Below, one piece after another: positions 51,613 through 60,028 of a stretch of DNA of 64,000 bases. The notes below the pieces were generated by a model. It did no database searches. It had not been told where the DNA came from and worked only from the letters and a program-made list of their open reading frames with translations. Each line of letters opens with the position of its first letter. Within the stretch, counting starts at the first letter, position 1. The translations under genes and the position numbers were made by a program. The DNA is from Bullifex porci (lineage in GTDB: Bacteria; Spirochaetota; Spirochaetia; Sphaerochaetales; Sphaerochaetaceae): NCBI RefSeq assembly GCF_009695635.1, contig NZ_VUNN01000006.1, positions 32,924-96,923 of the forward strand, in the 5' to 3' direction.

Positions 51613-52332
51613 ATGAAAGAAGTATTAGAAACAATCCCTGTATGGGATGCTTTAAAAGAGGATACAGAGTGTCCAATTTGTTCATTAATGAAAAAGGGCG
51701 AGGAGGATGCCTTAAAATACTATCTTGGTCCTGCTGTAATGGTTCCTGAGATTAGAGTAGAGATAAATAAAAAGGGGTACTGCAATAAGCATTGGCAGAT
51801 GCTCTCTGATTTAAATAAGGCCCAGCCTCTTGCTCTATCCTTAGATACCTACTACGAGGAAAGTAAAAAGGTTTATAAGGAAAAATTTGCACAAATAGGT
51901 AAAAGTAATAATGCAAGAAAGGCTTTAAAGCTCTTTTCCGCATTCGAGGAGGAGGTTGGAAAAAGAGAGGAGGGGTGTCTTGTATGTGATTACATGAAAA
52001 AACGATTAGATCGATATACAGCAACCTTTGCTGTTTTATTTAAGGAAGATCGTGATTTTAAAGATTCTCTTTCAAAAAGTAAGGGCTTTTGTATCCACCA
52101 TACTCTAGATTTAGTACATAGTGCTAAGGCAGAGCTTTCTGGCTCTGAGCTCTTAGAGTACCTTCAGCTTTTAGCTAAGCTCCTTGATGATAACCTAGAT
52201 AGAGTTCAAAAGGATGTTTGGTGGATGACTCAAAAATATAAAAGCGAGAATAAGGATAAGCCTTGGAATGGCTGTGAGGATGCCTTTAAGAGGGGTGTTG
52301 ATAAGCTCACAGGTAAAGGAATACTAAGCTAA
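51613..52332 (+). CDS. DUF6062-family protein with paired Cys motifs
   Basis: 239 residues from ATG 51613, chosen because MKEVLETIPVWDALKEDTEC is the family's usual N-terminus; longer frames from 51562 have no support. Two CPIC/CLVC-type motifs (CPICSLMKKGEEDA, GCLVCDYMKKRLDRY) and two Cys-His clusters (GYCNKHWQ, GFCIHHTLD) suggest two metal-binding halves from a duplication. No known function. TATTAT/TATTCT-like boxes lie just before the ATG and there is no Shine-Dalgarno. Confidence 0.85.
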   Translation: MKEVLETIPVWDALKEDTECPICSLMKKGEEDALKYYLGPAVMVPEIRVEINKKGYCNKHWQMLSDLNKAQPLALSLDTYYEESKKVYKEKFAQIGKSNNARKALKLFSAFEEEVGKREEGCLVCDYMKKRLDRYTATFAVLFKEDRDFKDSLSKSKGFCIHHTLDLVHSAKAELSGSELLEYLQLLAKLLDDNLDRVQKDVWWMTQKYKSENKDKPWNGCEDAFKRGVDKLTGKGILS

Positions 52333-52856
52333 TTATTCTTCTTTCTTCGCTTATTTGGAATTAATAAAAGCTGGTCATCAGGAGTAGAATCTTCCATTCT
52401 CTTTAGTAGTGATTCACTATAATCATGCTTTGATAGGTGGAGGTAATCTGTAAAGGAAGCTGCAAACCTATATACTAATGAATATTCTCTTTCTCTTAAA
52501 AGAGATATTGCAATTGTAAATGCTCCAGTTTCCTCATGAAGCTTTGATGCCTCATTCTTCTTTTGTGTACTTAGATAATCCTCCTCAATAAAGATAGCCA
52601 TAATAGGTGATAAATCCTTTTCTCGGATTATTATTTCTGGAATTGAGGAGCTATTTTTTATTAAAGGAAGATTAATATCTATTAAATATCTATTTGAAGT
52701 AATTTTATCGAGCTCACTAGCAAGACGGTGAGAGAAGGCTACCTTAGCCTTTTTTACTTCAAACAGATATGAATAGTTTTCATATGTACTTTGGATAGCG
52801 GTTCGAAAAGAATCGAAGAGCGATATCTCTAGCTTTCTATTTATTCTTCCTGACAA
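52329..52856 (-). CDS. Hypothetical protein, coupled to OsmC gene
   Basis: Not recognised. About 175 residues from the TTG at 52856, which lies eight bases after GGAG; the frame is open to 52907 inside the OsmC gene. It is helical and charged, ending with NKRRKKNN. No signal peptide or membrane span. It overlaps the stop of the convergent DUF6062 gene by four bases. Confidence 0.6.
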   Translation of the reverse strand: MSGRINRKLEISLFDSFRTAIQSTYENYSYLFEVKKAKVAFSHRLASELDKITSNRYLIDINLPLIKNSSSIPEIIIREKDLSPIMAIFIEEDYLSTQKKNEASKLHEETGAFTIAISLLREREYSLVYRFAASFTDYLHLSKHDYSESLLKRMEDSTPDDQLLLIPNKRRKKNN

Positions 52857-53221
52857 ACAATTAACTCCATTTTGCTCACCTTTGCTATCGTCTGATAGAT
52901 AGAGCAATAATTACTTGTTTCAATACATGCATTCTTAAAAGCTTCAAAGGATGAAGGATTTTTTACACAAATTGTCATCCTTGTTCTTTCAAGCGTAGTT
53001 GGGGTTTCAGCTCTCTTTTCACCCTCTACATGTATATTGCAGTAATCGTATGTAACACTACCCTTTAAAACGTCTGTAAGTGTTGAATAGTAACAGCCAG
53101 AAAGGGCTCCTAATAAATATTCGTATGGGCCTGTTGTTGAATCAAAGTAATTTGTAATGCCTTCCTTTGATTTAAAGGACCTAGATTTATCATCAAAATG
53201 TGCAAAAATTTCTCTACTCAT
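52841..53221 (-). CDS. OsmC/Ohr-family protein
   Basis: 126 residues. The N-terminus shows the OsmC layout with STTGPYEYLLGALSGCYYST carrying the peroxidatic Cys in helix 2 (GALSGC), followed by ETPTTLERTRMTICVK. The second Cys is expected near YCSIYQTIAK. OsmC proteins reduce organic hydroperoxides or act as thiol-dependent enzymes. It overlaps the next gene on the same strand. Confidence 0.85.
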   Translation of the reverse strand: MSREIFAHFDDKSRSFKSKEGITNYFDSTTGPYEYLLGALSGCYYSTLTDVLKGSVTYDYCNIHVEGEKRAETPTTLERTRMTICVKNPSSFEAFKNACIETSNYCSIYQTIAKVSKMELIVCQEE

Positions 53222-53303
53222 GTATTAATAATAACTCTTTATTGTCCATTTTGTCATTCCATCATGTGTTGATTTTTAGACACCATTGGACTATTGTTTA
53301 TCC

Positions 53304-54503
53304 ATGTTATCACTTGATTTATTATACCAAGCAGCATTTGCTCTTAAGGATGTTGCTAGAAATACAGATTTAATTCGTGCACCTCGTATGTTCCCAAATG
53401 ACGAGGTTTATCTCAAAACTGAAAATCTTCAGCTTACAGGTTCCTTTAAGCTAAGAGGAGCATACAACAAAATTGCTCGTCTCTCTGAGGAGGAGAGAGC
53501 TAAGGGTGTTGTTGCATGCTCAGCTGGAAACCACTCTCAGGGAGTAGCCTTAGCAGCTCAAAGAGCAGGGCTATCTGCTGTTATCTGCATTCCAGAGGGT
53601 GCTCCAATTTCAAAGGTAGAAGCAACTAGAAGCTATGGTGCAGAGGTTGTATTAGTTCCTGGAGTTTATGATGATGCATATGAACGTGCGTTAAAGATTG
53701 CAAATGAAACTGGAAGAACTCTAATTCATCCATTCGATGACGATGATGTAATAGCTGGACAGGGTACAATTGGTCTTGAAATTCTAAACCAATTAAGTAG
53801 CGTTGATGCTGTAATTGTTCCAGTTGGTGGTGGCGGGCTAATTAGTGGTATTGCCTTTGCAATTAAATCACTTAAGCCTAGCTGTAAGGTTTATGGCGTT
53901 CAAGCTGCAGGAGCACCTTCAATGGTAGAGGCTCTAAAGAAGGGAAAAAGAGAAGCATTAAGTAATGCTGCCTCCCTTGCAGATGGAATTGCAGTAAAGA
54001 TGCCAGGTGAGAAGACCTTTGAATATTGCAGAAAATATGTAGATGAAATCGTTACAGTAACAGATGATGAAATTGCATCTGCTATTCTTACTTTGATGGA
54101 GCAGCAAAAGCTAGTTAGTGAAGGAGCAGGTGCAACCCCTGTTGCAGCACTTTTAGCTGGTAAGATTGATATCAAAGGTAAGAAGACCGTTTGCTTAATT
54201 AGTGGTGGTAACATCGATGTAACAATTCTTTCTCGTGTTATTACACGTGGTCTCATGATGCAGTCACGTCTTGTCGAGCTTGAAATTGAAGTATTTGATA
54301 GACCTAAGCAGCTCTCTCAGGTTTCTCAGCTTGTTGCTGACTTAGGTGCAAATGTATTTAACGTAGAGCATGATAGAAAGACAGATAGTATTGACCTTAA
54401 GCACTGTATCCTTCGTCTTGGTCTTGAGACTAGAGATAGAGCTCATATTGATGAGGTTGTAACAGCTATTCGTGAGCATGGTTGGAGATGTAAAGAACTG
54501 TGA
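53304..54503 (+). CDS. ilvA: Threonine ammonia-lyase (threonine dehydratase)
   Basis: PLP enzyme converting threonine to 2-oxobutyrate. 399 residues from ATG 53304; a TTG at 53286 is the only longer start. PLP Lys in TGSFKLRGAYNKI, substrate loop SAGNHSQGVALAA, phosphate-binding GGGGLISGIA, and a C-terminal single ACT-like regulatory domain (about 325-399). One ACT domain resembles the TdcB-with-ACT/short IlvA type. A TATTGT box six bases before the ATG and no Shine-Dalgarno suggest leaderless expression. The ATPase-like neighbours are unrelated; it overlaps the HAD gene by four bases. Confidence 0.92.
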   Translation: MLSLDLLYQAAFALKDVARNTDLIRAPRMFPNDEVYLKTENLQLTGSFKLRGAYNKIARLSEEERAKGVVACSAGNHSQGVALAAQRAGLSAVICIPEGAPISKVEATRSYGAEVVLVPGVYDDAYERALKIANETGRTLIHPFDDDDVIAGQGTIGLEILNQLSSVDAVIVPVGGGGLISGIAFAIKSLKPSCKVYGVQAAGAPSMVEALKKGKREALSNAASLADGIAVKMPGEKTFEYCRKYVDEIVTVTDDEIASAILTLMEQQKLVSEGAGATPVAALLAGKIDIKGKKTVCLISGGNIDVTILSRVITRGLMMQSRLVELEIEVFDRPKQLSQVSQLVADLGANVFNVEHDRKTDSIDLKHCILRLGLETRDRAHIDEVVTAIREHGWRCKEL

Positions 54504-55306
54504 GCAAATATCTCTTCTTTGATGTAGATGGTACTCTTCTTCCTTTTGGACAAAATGCTACAGAAAGTACCCGCTTAGCACTAAAAAAGGCCCATGAAAG
54601 GGGACATAGACTTTTCCTTAGTACAGGTAGAAGCCCAGTGGAGCTTGACCCTAGACTAAATGAATTTCCCTTTGATGGAGGTGTTTTCGCAGGTGGCTCT
54701 ATTTCAATTGTTAATGGAGAAAGAATCTATGAAAGATTCTTCTCCACTAGCCAGGTTGAGCAGGTATTAGCTTTAGCAGAGAAAGAGGATTGGCATTTAT
54801 TGATGCAAACAGATACCGGTACCTTTCTTACCAAGGAGGCTCAGGATGTTCTTTATGGGATGTTCCTGCGCTACAACGGAAGATTGCTTGTAATAGAAAA
54901 TATCTTTACTGTAGAAAAGCTAGAGGTTTTAACAAATGTAACTAAGATGATTTTTATTACAAAAAAGCATGATGTTAAAAGGGTAAGAGAGGCTCTTAGA
55001 GGGAGCTTTGATATTATTGATAATACTATGGGTGTCCCACTTGATGATTGTGCTGAAATAGTGCTACCAGGTATTAATAAAGCTACAGGTATGATGGCAA
55101 TATTAAAGCATTGCAATGTACCAATTGAAGCTTCAATGGCTTTTGGAGATGGAGCTAACGACATAGAGATTGTTCGTGATAGTGGAATTGGTGTCGCTAT
55201 GGGTAATGGTAGCGACGATATTAAGAAGGTTGCCAAGTATATTACCGGAGATGTAGATAAAAGTGGTATATATGATGCTCTTAAGCATTTTGGAGTAATA
55301 GATTGA
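54500..55306 (+). CDS. Cof-type HAD-IIB family hydrolase
   Basis: 268-residue sugar-phosphate-type phosphatase. Motif I FFDVDGTLLPFG with catalytic Asp, motif II LSTGRS, C2-type cap (about 80-180), and motif IV FGDGANDIEIVRDSGIGVAM. Start ATG/GTG overlaps the ilvA stop (GTGA). Physiological substrate unknown. Confidence 0.92.
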   Translation: MSKYLFFDVDGTLLPFGQNATESTRLALKKAHERGHRLFLSTGRSPVELDPRLNEFPFDGGVFAGGSISIVNGERIYERFFSTSQVEQVLALAEKEDWHLLMQTDTGTFLTKEAQDVLYGMFLRYNGRLLVIENIFTVEKLEVLTNVTKMIFITKKHDVKRVREALRGSFDIIDNTMGVPLDDCAEIVLPGINKATGMMAILKHCNVPIEASMAFGDGANDIEIVRDSGIGVAMGNGSDDIKKVAKYITGDVDKSGIYDALKHFGVID

Positions 55307-55872
55307 GAAGTGAATATAGATCATCGATAAGATCAAAGACATTGATTAGAAATGCTCTTTTATCATTAATGGCAGAAAAGCCATTTGATAAAATTACTAT
55401 AACAGATGTAGTAAATCGTGCTGATATAAATAGAGGTACCTTCTATGCTCACTATGGTAGTACCTTAGAGGTATTACAGAAGATACAAAGTGATGCAACT
55501 AATGAGCTAAGAACTATTTTTGAGTCAATGGATTATAAAAACTTCTTTAACGATAGTGAGAAAACTCTCAAAAGAATCTCTGAATTCTTAAGTAAGGATT
55601 TTGAATATTACAAAATGCTAATTATGATAGATGGTGGAAAGAGCTTTGTTGCTTCTTGGAAGGATAACCTTGTAAATTTCTTTTCAGGAATATCCTTCCT
55701 TAATAGCCAAGGCGGTGAAAATAATGAGAAATACACCGCTATTAACTTTGTAATAAATGGAGTTGCTGATGCCTATCTTGATATTTTACTTGGAAAGTCA
55801 AAGCTAACTCTAGAGGAAGCTCCAACAGCACTCTCTACAATTGTTAAGAGAGTTATGACTCCATATTTATAA
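55303..55872 (+). CDS. TetR/AcrR-family transcriptional regulator
   Basis: 189 residues. The N-terminal helix-turn-helix KITITDVVNRADINRGTFYAHYGS is diagnostic; the C-terminal ligand domain is of the TetR_C_7-like kind seen in Firmicutes. TTG start overlapping the HAD stop (TTGA). It may regulate the ilvA/HAD unit or a transporter elsewhere. Confidence 0.9.
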   Translation: MRSEYRSSIRSKTLIRNALLSLMAEKPFDKITITDVVNRADINRGTFYAHYGSTLEVLQKIQSDATNELRTIFESMDYKNFFNDSEKTLKRISEFLSKDFEYYKMLIMIDGGKSFVASWKDNLVNFFSGISFLNSQGGENNEKYTAINFVINGVADAYLDILLGKSKLTLEEAPTALSTIVKRVMTPYL

Positions 55873-55881
55873 TAAAGTCAT

Positions 55882-56463
55882 TTAGCAACAGAAGAAGCAG
55901 CAAAAACGCATCATTATTAATGATAGACAGAAGGAGCCTAAACCTCCTGTATATACGTTTCCATAGCTTCTATTAGTTTGCTGATATGTGCTTCGTCCAG
56001 TCTCAAGATAATTCAATAAATTGCTATATTCACTATTTCCTGGATCTAAGGAACAAGCCTTTCTAGCATTTAAAGTTGCTTCTGTAGCATTTCCTAAATT
56101 AGCATGGCATATCGCACTAAGGTAGTACCACTTTGCAGTTCTTTCCTTAATATCGATTTGAGAAAGCGCGTTAAGAGCCTCTTTAAAGCGATGATATCTA
56201 ATATAATTCTGAGCTGCTTGATAGACGAGAGGTTCATCTGAGGAGTTGTTATTATTTGATGCGGCTTCAAAAGGATTATAGCTATTCTTTTTATTCATAA
56301 CTTCATCATATGCAGCATTAATCTCCTGCATCATTTTTTCTGCCTCAGGGGAATTTCCTGTAACATCTGGGTGATATTGTTTTGCAAGCTTCTTATAAGC
56401 TTTCTTTATTTCTTCTTCGCTTGCATTAGGACTTACGCCTAAAACGCTATATGGATCTCTCAT
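55882..56463 (-). CDS. DnaJ-domain protein with hydrophobic Cys-rich tail
   Basis: 193 residues. J domain at 1-65 with the HPD motif in [12 protein letters not shown], then a TPR-like helical part (about 85-155; [27 protein letters not shown]) and a short hydrophobic, cysteine-rich end ([16 protein letters not shown]). It recruits an Hsp70 to some target. It overlaps the DUF5685 gene by four bases, a pairing I recall from gut Firmicutes genomes. Last gene of the 57711-55882 unit. Confidence 0.88.
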   Translation of the reverse strand: MRDPYSVLGVSPNASEEEIKKAYKKLAKQYHPDVTGNSPEAEKMMQEINAAYDEVMNKKNSYNPFEAASNNNNSSDEPLVYQAAQNYIRYHRFKEALNALSQIDIKERTAKWYYLSAICHANLGNATEATLNARKACSLDPGNSEYSNLLNYLETGRSTYQQTNRSYGNVYTGGLGSFCLSLIMMRFCCFFCC

Positions 56464-57272
56464 CTAGTAAGTACCTCAAACCTGCTCCATACACCACTGT
56501 ATATGATATTTCTAAGTATCGAAAGATTATCATCGAGAGGTAATCTTTCCAAGCTTGATGCTGCTTGTGACAAAGGTAATTCAAGTAAATCTTTAACTGT
56601 CTCATTAAAGTTCTCTTTCTTTGAAAGCTTCTTTAAAGGGTTAAAGCTACCATTTTTAATATCCTTCTTTAAATCATCAAAGGCATCCATGATATAGATA
56701 AAGCTTCCAAGAGATTTACCTATAGAGGTTAGTTGCTTATAAAATATATCTTCTTTAGGTGCAAAGATTTCCTTAATCATTTCACCTGATAGAGTTGATA
56801 ATGTTACAATATTATCCTCATCTATCTTTTCTAGGGCTACTATCTTTTGTAGATTCTCTGATAAGCAATTATATTGTCTTTGGTATTTTTCTTTTAGCTG
56901 TGAGATGTAGCTTTCTAGCTTTAAAAGCTTTTGCTCATCCTTAGCCTTATCGTTGTCAAGTAAATCATCCTTTAAGGAAAAATAAGAAAGTAGAATTTGC
57001 ATATCGCTAACATAGCTTGTTAGCTCATTAGTTGTGTATTTATGCTTTCCAAGTGGATGTACAGCACAGCGCTTTTCCGCTGTTATATCCTTTGTGTTAT
57101 AAAGGTCTGAAAGTAAAAGGTATAAAAATGTCATATCATAAGACAAAAGAGAAATACCTTTTTTCCCATAGCTCTTTTCAAGACCTGTACATAGTCCACA
57201 GTAGTATGCTTTATATCTTTCGAGCTCCGGCTTAGTAAGCTCCTTTCTATTAATTACTACATATCCAAACAT
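56460..57272 (-). CDS. DUF5685-family protein
   Basis: 270 residues. The N-terminus [20 protein letters not shown] plus AYYCGLC and a further [11 protein letters not shown] is the DUF5685 signature, with Cys/His residues placed like a metal site. The rest is all-helical ([16 protein letters not shown] with Asp-rich DAFDD), resembling the fold of squalene/polyprenyl synthases in general shape only. Function unknown. It is coupled to the DnaJ gene and one base after the zinc-ribbon gene. Confidence 0.85.
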   Translation of the reverse strand: MFGYVVINRKELTKPELERYKAYYCGLCTGLEKSYGKKGISLLSYDMTFLYLLLSDLYNTKDITAEKRCAVHPLGKHKYTTNELTSYVSDMQILLSYFSLKDDLLDNDKAKDEQKLLKLESYISQLKEKYQRQYNCLSENLQKIVALEKIDEDNIVTLSTLSGEMIKEIFAPKEDIFYKQLTSIGKSLGSFIYIMDAFDDLKKDIKNGSFNPLKKLSKKENFNETVKDLLELPLSQAASSLERLPLDDNLSILRNIIYSGVWSRFEVLTR

Positions 57273-57273
57273 A

Positions 57274-57711
57274 TCACGTCTTTCCTATAAATTTTTCTCC
57301 GCACTTTGGACATGTAATACGAATTTTACCCTTTCCCTTTGGAACAAAGCATGAAGCTTTACACTTAGGACAATAGAACATTTCGTGAGTTTTAAGCTTT
57401 TCCTTTAAAGCCTTTTTCTTTGCTTTGGCAGCTTCTCTTTCACTCTTTTTCTGCGAATTTGAGTTAAATAACGATTTAAACTTATAGTTCTCTTGATATC
57501 TTTTGCTCTTATCCTTTGAAAATACTCTATAAATACTTAGTACTAAAAAAGCAACACCAAGAGCTGTTAACACTACTTCAACATATGGATAGGAAAAGGC
57601 TCCTGCTCCTACAATACAAATAAGTCCTAATACAGATAGAAAGAGAGAAAGCTCATCAGAGCCTGCTCTATCTTTAAATAGGTCTTGTATAAACTTTTGA
57701 AATTTATCCAT
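57274..57711 (-). CDS. Membrane-anchored zinc-ribbon protein
   Basis: 145 residues: two membrane spans (about 24-60), a basic, lysine-rich linker (about 65-105) and a C-terminal zinc ribbon FYCPKCKASCFVPKGKGK...ITCPKCGEKF. The same trio of zinc ribbon, DUF5685 and DnaJ protein appears as one operon here. Function unknown. Confidence 0.82.
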   Translation of the reverse strand: MDKFQKFIQDLFKDRAGSDELSLFLSVLGLICIVGAGAFSYPYVEVVLTALGVAFLVLSIYRVFSKDKSKRYQENYKFKSLFNSNSQKKSEREAAKAKKKALKEKLKTHEMFYCPKCKASCFVPKGKGKIRITCPKCGEKFIGKT

Positions 57712-57786
57712 ACGTTTAAATATGTTAGATTATATGGACCTAGTCAATAAAAGTATTATAATAATCTTTGTGGAGTTTTAATATAG

Positions 57787-57996
57787 ATGGAAAAAAGACA
57801 ATATGTTTGCCCAAAATGTGGGTGCACACACTATGTAACAGATACAATCCAGACAACTGGTGGTAATTTTTCTAAGCTATTTGATGTTCAAAATAAGAAA
57901 TTTGTAGCAGTATCGTGTACAAACTGTGGATATACAGAGTTTTATAGAAAGAGTAATAATGCTGCTCTTGATATCTTAGATTTCTTTATGAATTGA
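57787..57996 (+). CDS. Small zinc-ribbon nucleic-acid-binding-type protein
   Basis: 69 residues with two CxxC knuckles, YVCPKCGCTHYV and VSCTNCGYTEFY, a single zinc ribbon. Ribosome site TGGAG; strong TATAAT-like sequence about 30 bases upstream. It is followed directly by the glycerophosphodiesterase gene. Function unknown; the family is annotated as nucleic-acid-binding protein. Confidence 0.85.
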   Translation: MEKRQYVCPKCGCTHYVTDTIQTTGGNFSKLFDVQNKKFVAVSCTNCGYTEFYRKSNNAALDILDFFMN

Positions 57997-58004
57997 GGTT
58001 AAAA

Positions 58005-58727
58005 ATGAAAATTATTGCACATAGAGGCTTTTCAGGAGTTTATCCTGAAAATACAATGCTAGCTTTTAGAAAAGCAATAGAGATTGGTGCTGATGGAATT
58101 GAGTTAGATGTTCATCTTTCAAAGGATGGACAGGTTATGATTATTCATGATGAAGCACTTAAGAGAACAACAGGACTTGATGGTGTTGTTTCTGATTACA
58201 CTAGAGCAGAGCTTGAGAAAATAAGTGCAGGAAAGACAAAGAATGATGAGTTTGGTTTTACACCAATACCTTCATTGGAAGAATATCTTGCATTTATGGC
58301 AGAGCATAAAGATAAGTTTACTAATATCGAGCTAAAGACTGCTCCTGTATATTATCCTGAAATAGAAGAGAAGACTCTTGAGCTTGTTAGAAAATTTGAT
58401 CTAGAGAAGAATATAATATACTCATCCTTTAACTGGCTTTCTATTGAGAGGATTCAGCGCTTAGGTACAATTAGTGAAACAGGCTTGCTATTTTCTGGAA
58501 TGAAGCTATATAACCAGGCTCACATTATTAAAGCTTTAGGAATTAATTACTTCCATCCTGATTTTAATGATTTAACAGATGAAATAGTTAAGTCCTACCT
58601 TGATAATAAAGTAGGACTTAATGTTTGGACAGTTAATGAGATAGAGGATATGAAGGTTTGCCTATCGTGGAATATTGATGGTCTTATCACCAATTTCCCT
58701 GATAGAGCTATCTCTATTGCTCGTTAA
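58005..58727 (+). CDS. ugpQ: Glycerophosphodiester phosphodiesterase
   Basis: Hydrolyses glycerophosphodiesters from phospholipid turnover to glycerol-3-phosphate. 240 residues from ATG 58005, preceded by GAGGT; an upstream TTG at 57993 overlaps the previous gene. Active-site motifs: IIAHRGFSGVYPENTMLAF, GIELDVHLSKDGQVMIIHDE and INLD-type ISFNWLSI region. No signal peptide, so the cytoplasmic UgpQ-like form. It overlaps the convergent nitroreductase gene by 14 bases. Confidence 0.92.
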   Translation: MKIIAHRGFSGVYPENTMLAFRKAIEIGADGIELDVHLSKDGQVMIIHDEALKRTTGLDGVVSDYTRAELEKISAGKTKNDEFGFTPIPSLEEYLAFMAEHKDKFTNIELKTAPVYYPEIEEKTLELVRKFDLEKNIIYSSFNWLSIERIQRLGTISETGLLFSGMKLYNQAHIIKALGINYFHPDFNDLTDEIVKSYLDNKVGLNVWTVNEIEDMKVCLSWNIDGLITNFPDRAISIAR

Positions 58728-59496
58728 TCCAACGATCGATAAAGGTTTTAGCGCTTCTATTCATTTCATCCATAAATGAGGATGTATACTTTCTGTTGTA
58801 GTAGTAATCAGCTACAGTGCCATTTTCAATTGGCATAAGCTTTTTACCTTCAAAATATGCTTGATGCTTTTTATACTCAGAGTATATATCCTCTTTTGTT
58901 AAATCCTTATAACCATTTTCCATGAATATTGCGGAAGCTGTATCAGGGCGAGGTGTAATTGCATCGCTTTTTTTCTCATTTAATGGATATCCCATAATTA
59001 GCATTGCTGCTGGAATTGCATGTGATGGAAGGCTTAAGAGCTTTTGTAATCTCTCATAGTTTTCTATGATATCACCGATAAAGCATGATCCTAAGCCTAA
59101 AGCCTCAGCAGCTATAACAGCATTTTGACTTGCTATAATTGCATCCTGCATACAAAGGTGCATGTCACCAAGTCCTGTAGCTCTTCTAGGCTTATTAAAT
59201 TTTTCTTCAGAGGAAGAATAGGTAAAGTATTTTTCCCACTTATTATTATCAGCAAGAAAAACCCATACAATAGGTGCGTTTGCAATCATCTTCTGGTTAT
59301 CACAAATCTCTGCTAGCTCTTCTTTAATTTTATTATCAGTTACTTCAATAATAGAATATAGCTCCATATTTCCTGCTGATGGCGCTCTTAGAGTTAGGTA
59401 CTTTAATTGATCGAGGACTTCCTTTGAAACCTCTTCCTTCTTAAATGCTCTGCAGCTTTTTCTTTGTTCAATTAGGGTAATAGTTTCTGTGTTCAT
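58714..59496 (-). CDS. Nitroreductase-family protein
   Basis: FMN-dependent oxidoreductase, 260 residues. Flavin motifs: EQRKSCRAFKKEEVSKEVL, RAPSAGNMELYSI, and AAEALGLGSCFIGDI followed by LPSHAIPAAMLIMGYP. The fold and length fit NfsA/FrxA-type enzymes, with a C-terminal extension wrapping the partner subunit. Physiological substrate unknown. It ends opposite the ugpQ gene. Confidence 0.9.
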   Translation of the reverse strand: MNTETITLIEQRKSCRAFKKEEVSKEVLDQLKYLTLRAPSAGNMELYSIIEVTDNKIKEELAEICDNQKMIANAPIVWVFLADNNKWEKYFTYSSSEEKFNKPRRATGLGDMHLCMQDAIIASQNAVIAAEALGLGSCFIGDIIENYERLQKLLSLPSHAIPAAMLIMGYPLNEKKSDAITPRPDTASAIFMENGYKDLTKEDIYSEYKKHQAYFEGKKLMPIENGTVADYYYNRKYTSSFMDEMNRSAKTFIDRWINEQ

Positions 59497-59618
59497 GCAA
59501 ATACAATACCATAAAGATAAATATTTGTGTAAACATAAAAATGCTATCGAAGTATCTAAAAGATTGATATTAGAGATAATTTATCTATTATTAAAAGCTC
59601 TTTTTATCAAAATCTATG

Positions 59619-59647
59619 TTGACTAAATTATCAATTTGAGATTAATT
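59619..59647 (+). promoter_or_regulatory. Promoter of the Zur-type regulator
   Basis: TTGACT (59619-59624), 17 bases, TTAATT (59642-59647). The start codon is only nine bases downstream and there is no Shine-Dalgarno. The 59630-59658 palindrome covers the -10 region. Confidence 0.5.
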
Positions 59648-59658
59648 CTCATATTGAT
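59630..59658. promoter_or_regulatory. 29-bp near-perfect palindrome, likely Zur/Fur operator
   Basis: ATCAAT-T-TGAGA, a TTAAT centre, TCTCA-T-ATTGAT: every position pairs except one T-T. It overlaps the promoter and the start codon of the Fur-family gene, so binding would repress the gene and the zinc transporter behind it. Confidence 0.7.
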
Positions 59659-60028
59659 GTATAACACTAAGCAAAAAACAACTCTAATTGAATATCTAAA
59701 AAAGCAAAATGAACCTCTAAGTGCAACAAATATTGCTTCAAATCTTACTCAAATAGGTAAGAGTACTGTCTTTAGGCTTTTAACTACACTTGAGAATGAA
59801 GGTGTTGTTCAAAGCTGTATAGAAAATAGAACAAAGCTTTATATTTTTAGAAATCAAAGGTGTCATAACCATATTCATGCTTCCTGCAGTAAATGTGGAC
59901 GCTTTATTCACCTTGATGAAAATACCTCTAAGCAAATTGAAAAAGCGATGGAAGATAGCGGGCTTACTATCGATAGTGAAGAGGTAATTCACTGTATATG
60001 TGATAAATGTAGGGTAGGTATTAGGTGA
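59657..60028 (+). CDS. Fur-family metalloregulator, probably Zur
   Basis: 123 residues from ATG 59657. The winged helix (ATNIASNLTQIGKSTVFRLLTTLENEGVV) is followed by the dimerisation domain with zinc-site CSKCGRF and CDKCR cysteine pairs and NHIHASC histidines. It is encoded directly upstream of a zinc-type ABC transporter (stop overlaps next start, GTGA), which argues for Zur rather than Fur or PerR. Confidence 0.88.
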   Translation: MYNTKQKTTLIEYLKKQNEPLSATNIASNLTQIGKSTVFRLLTTLENEGVVQSCIENRTKLYIFRNQRCHNHIHASCSKCGRFIHLDENTSKQIEKAMEDSGLTIDSEEVIHCICDKCRVGIR

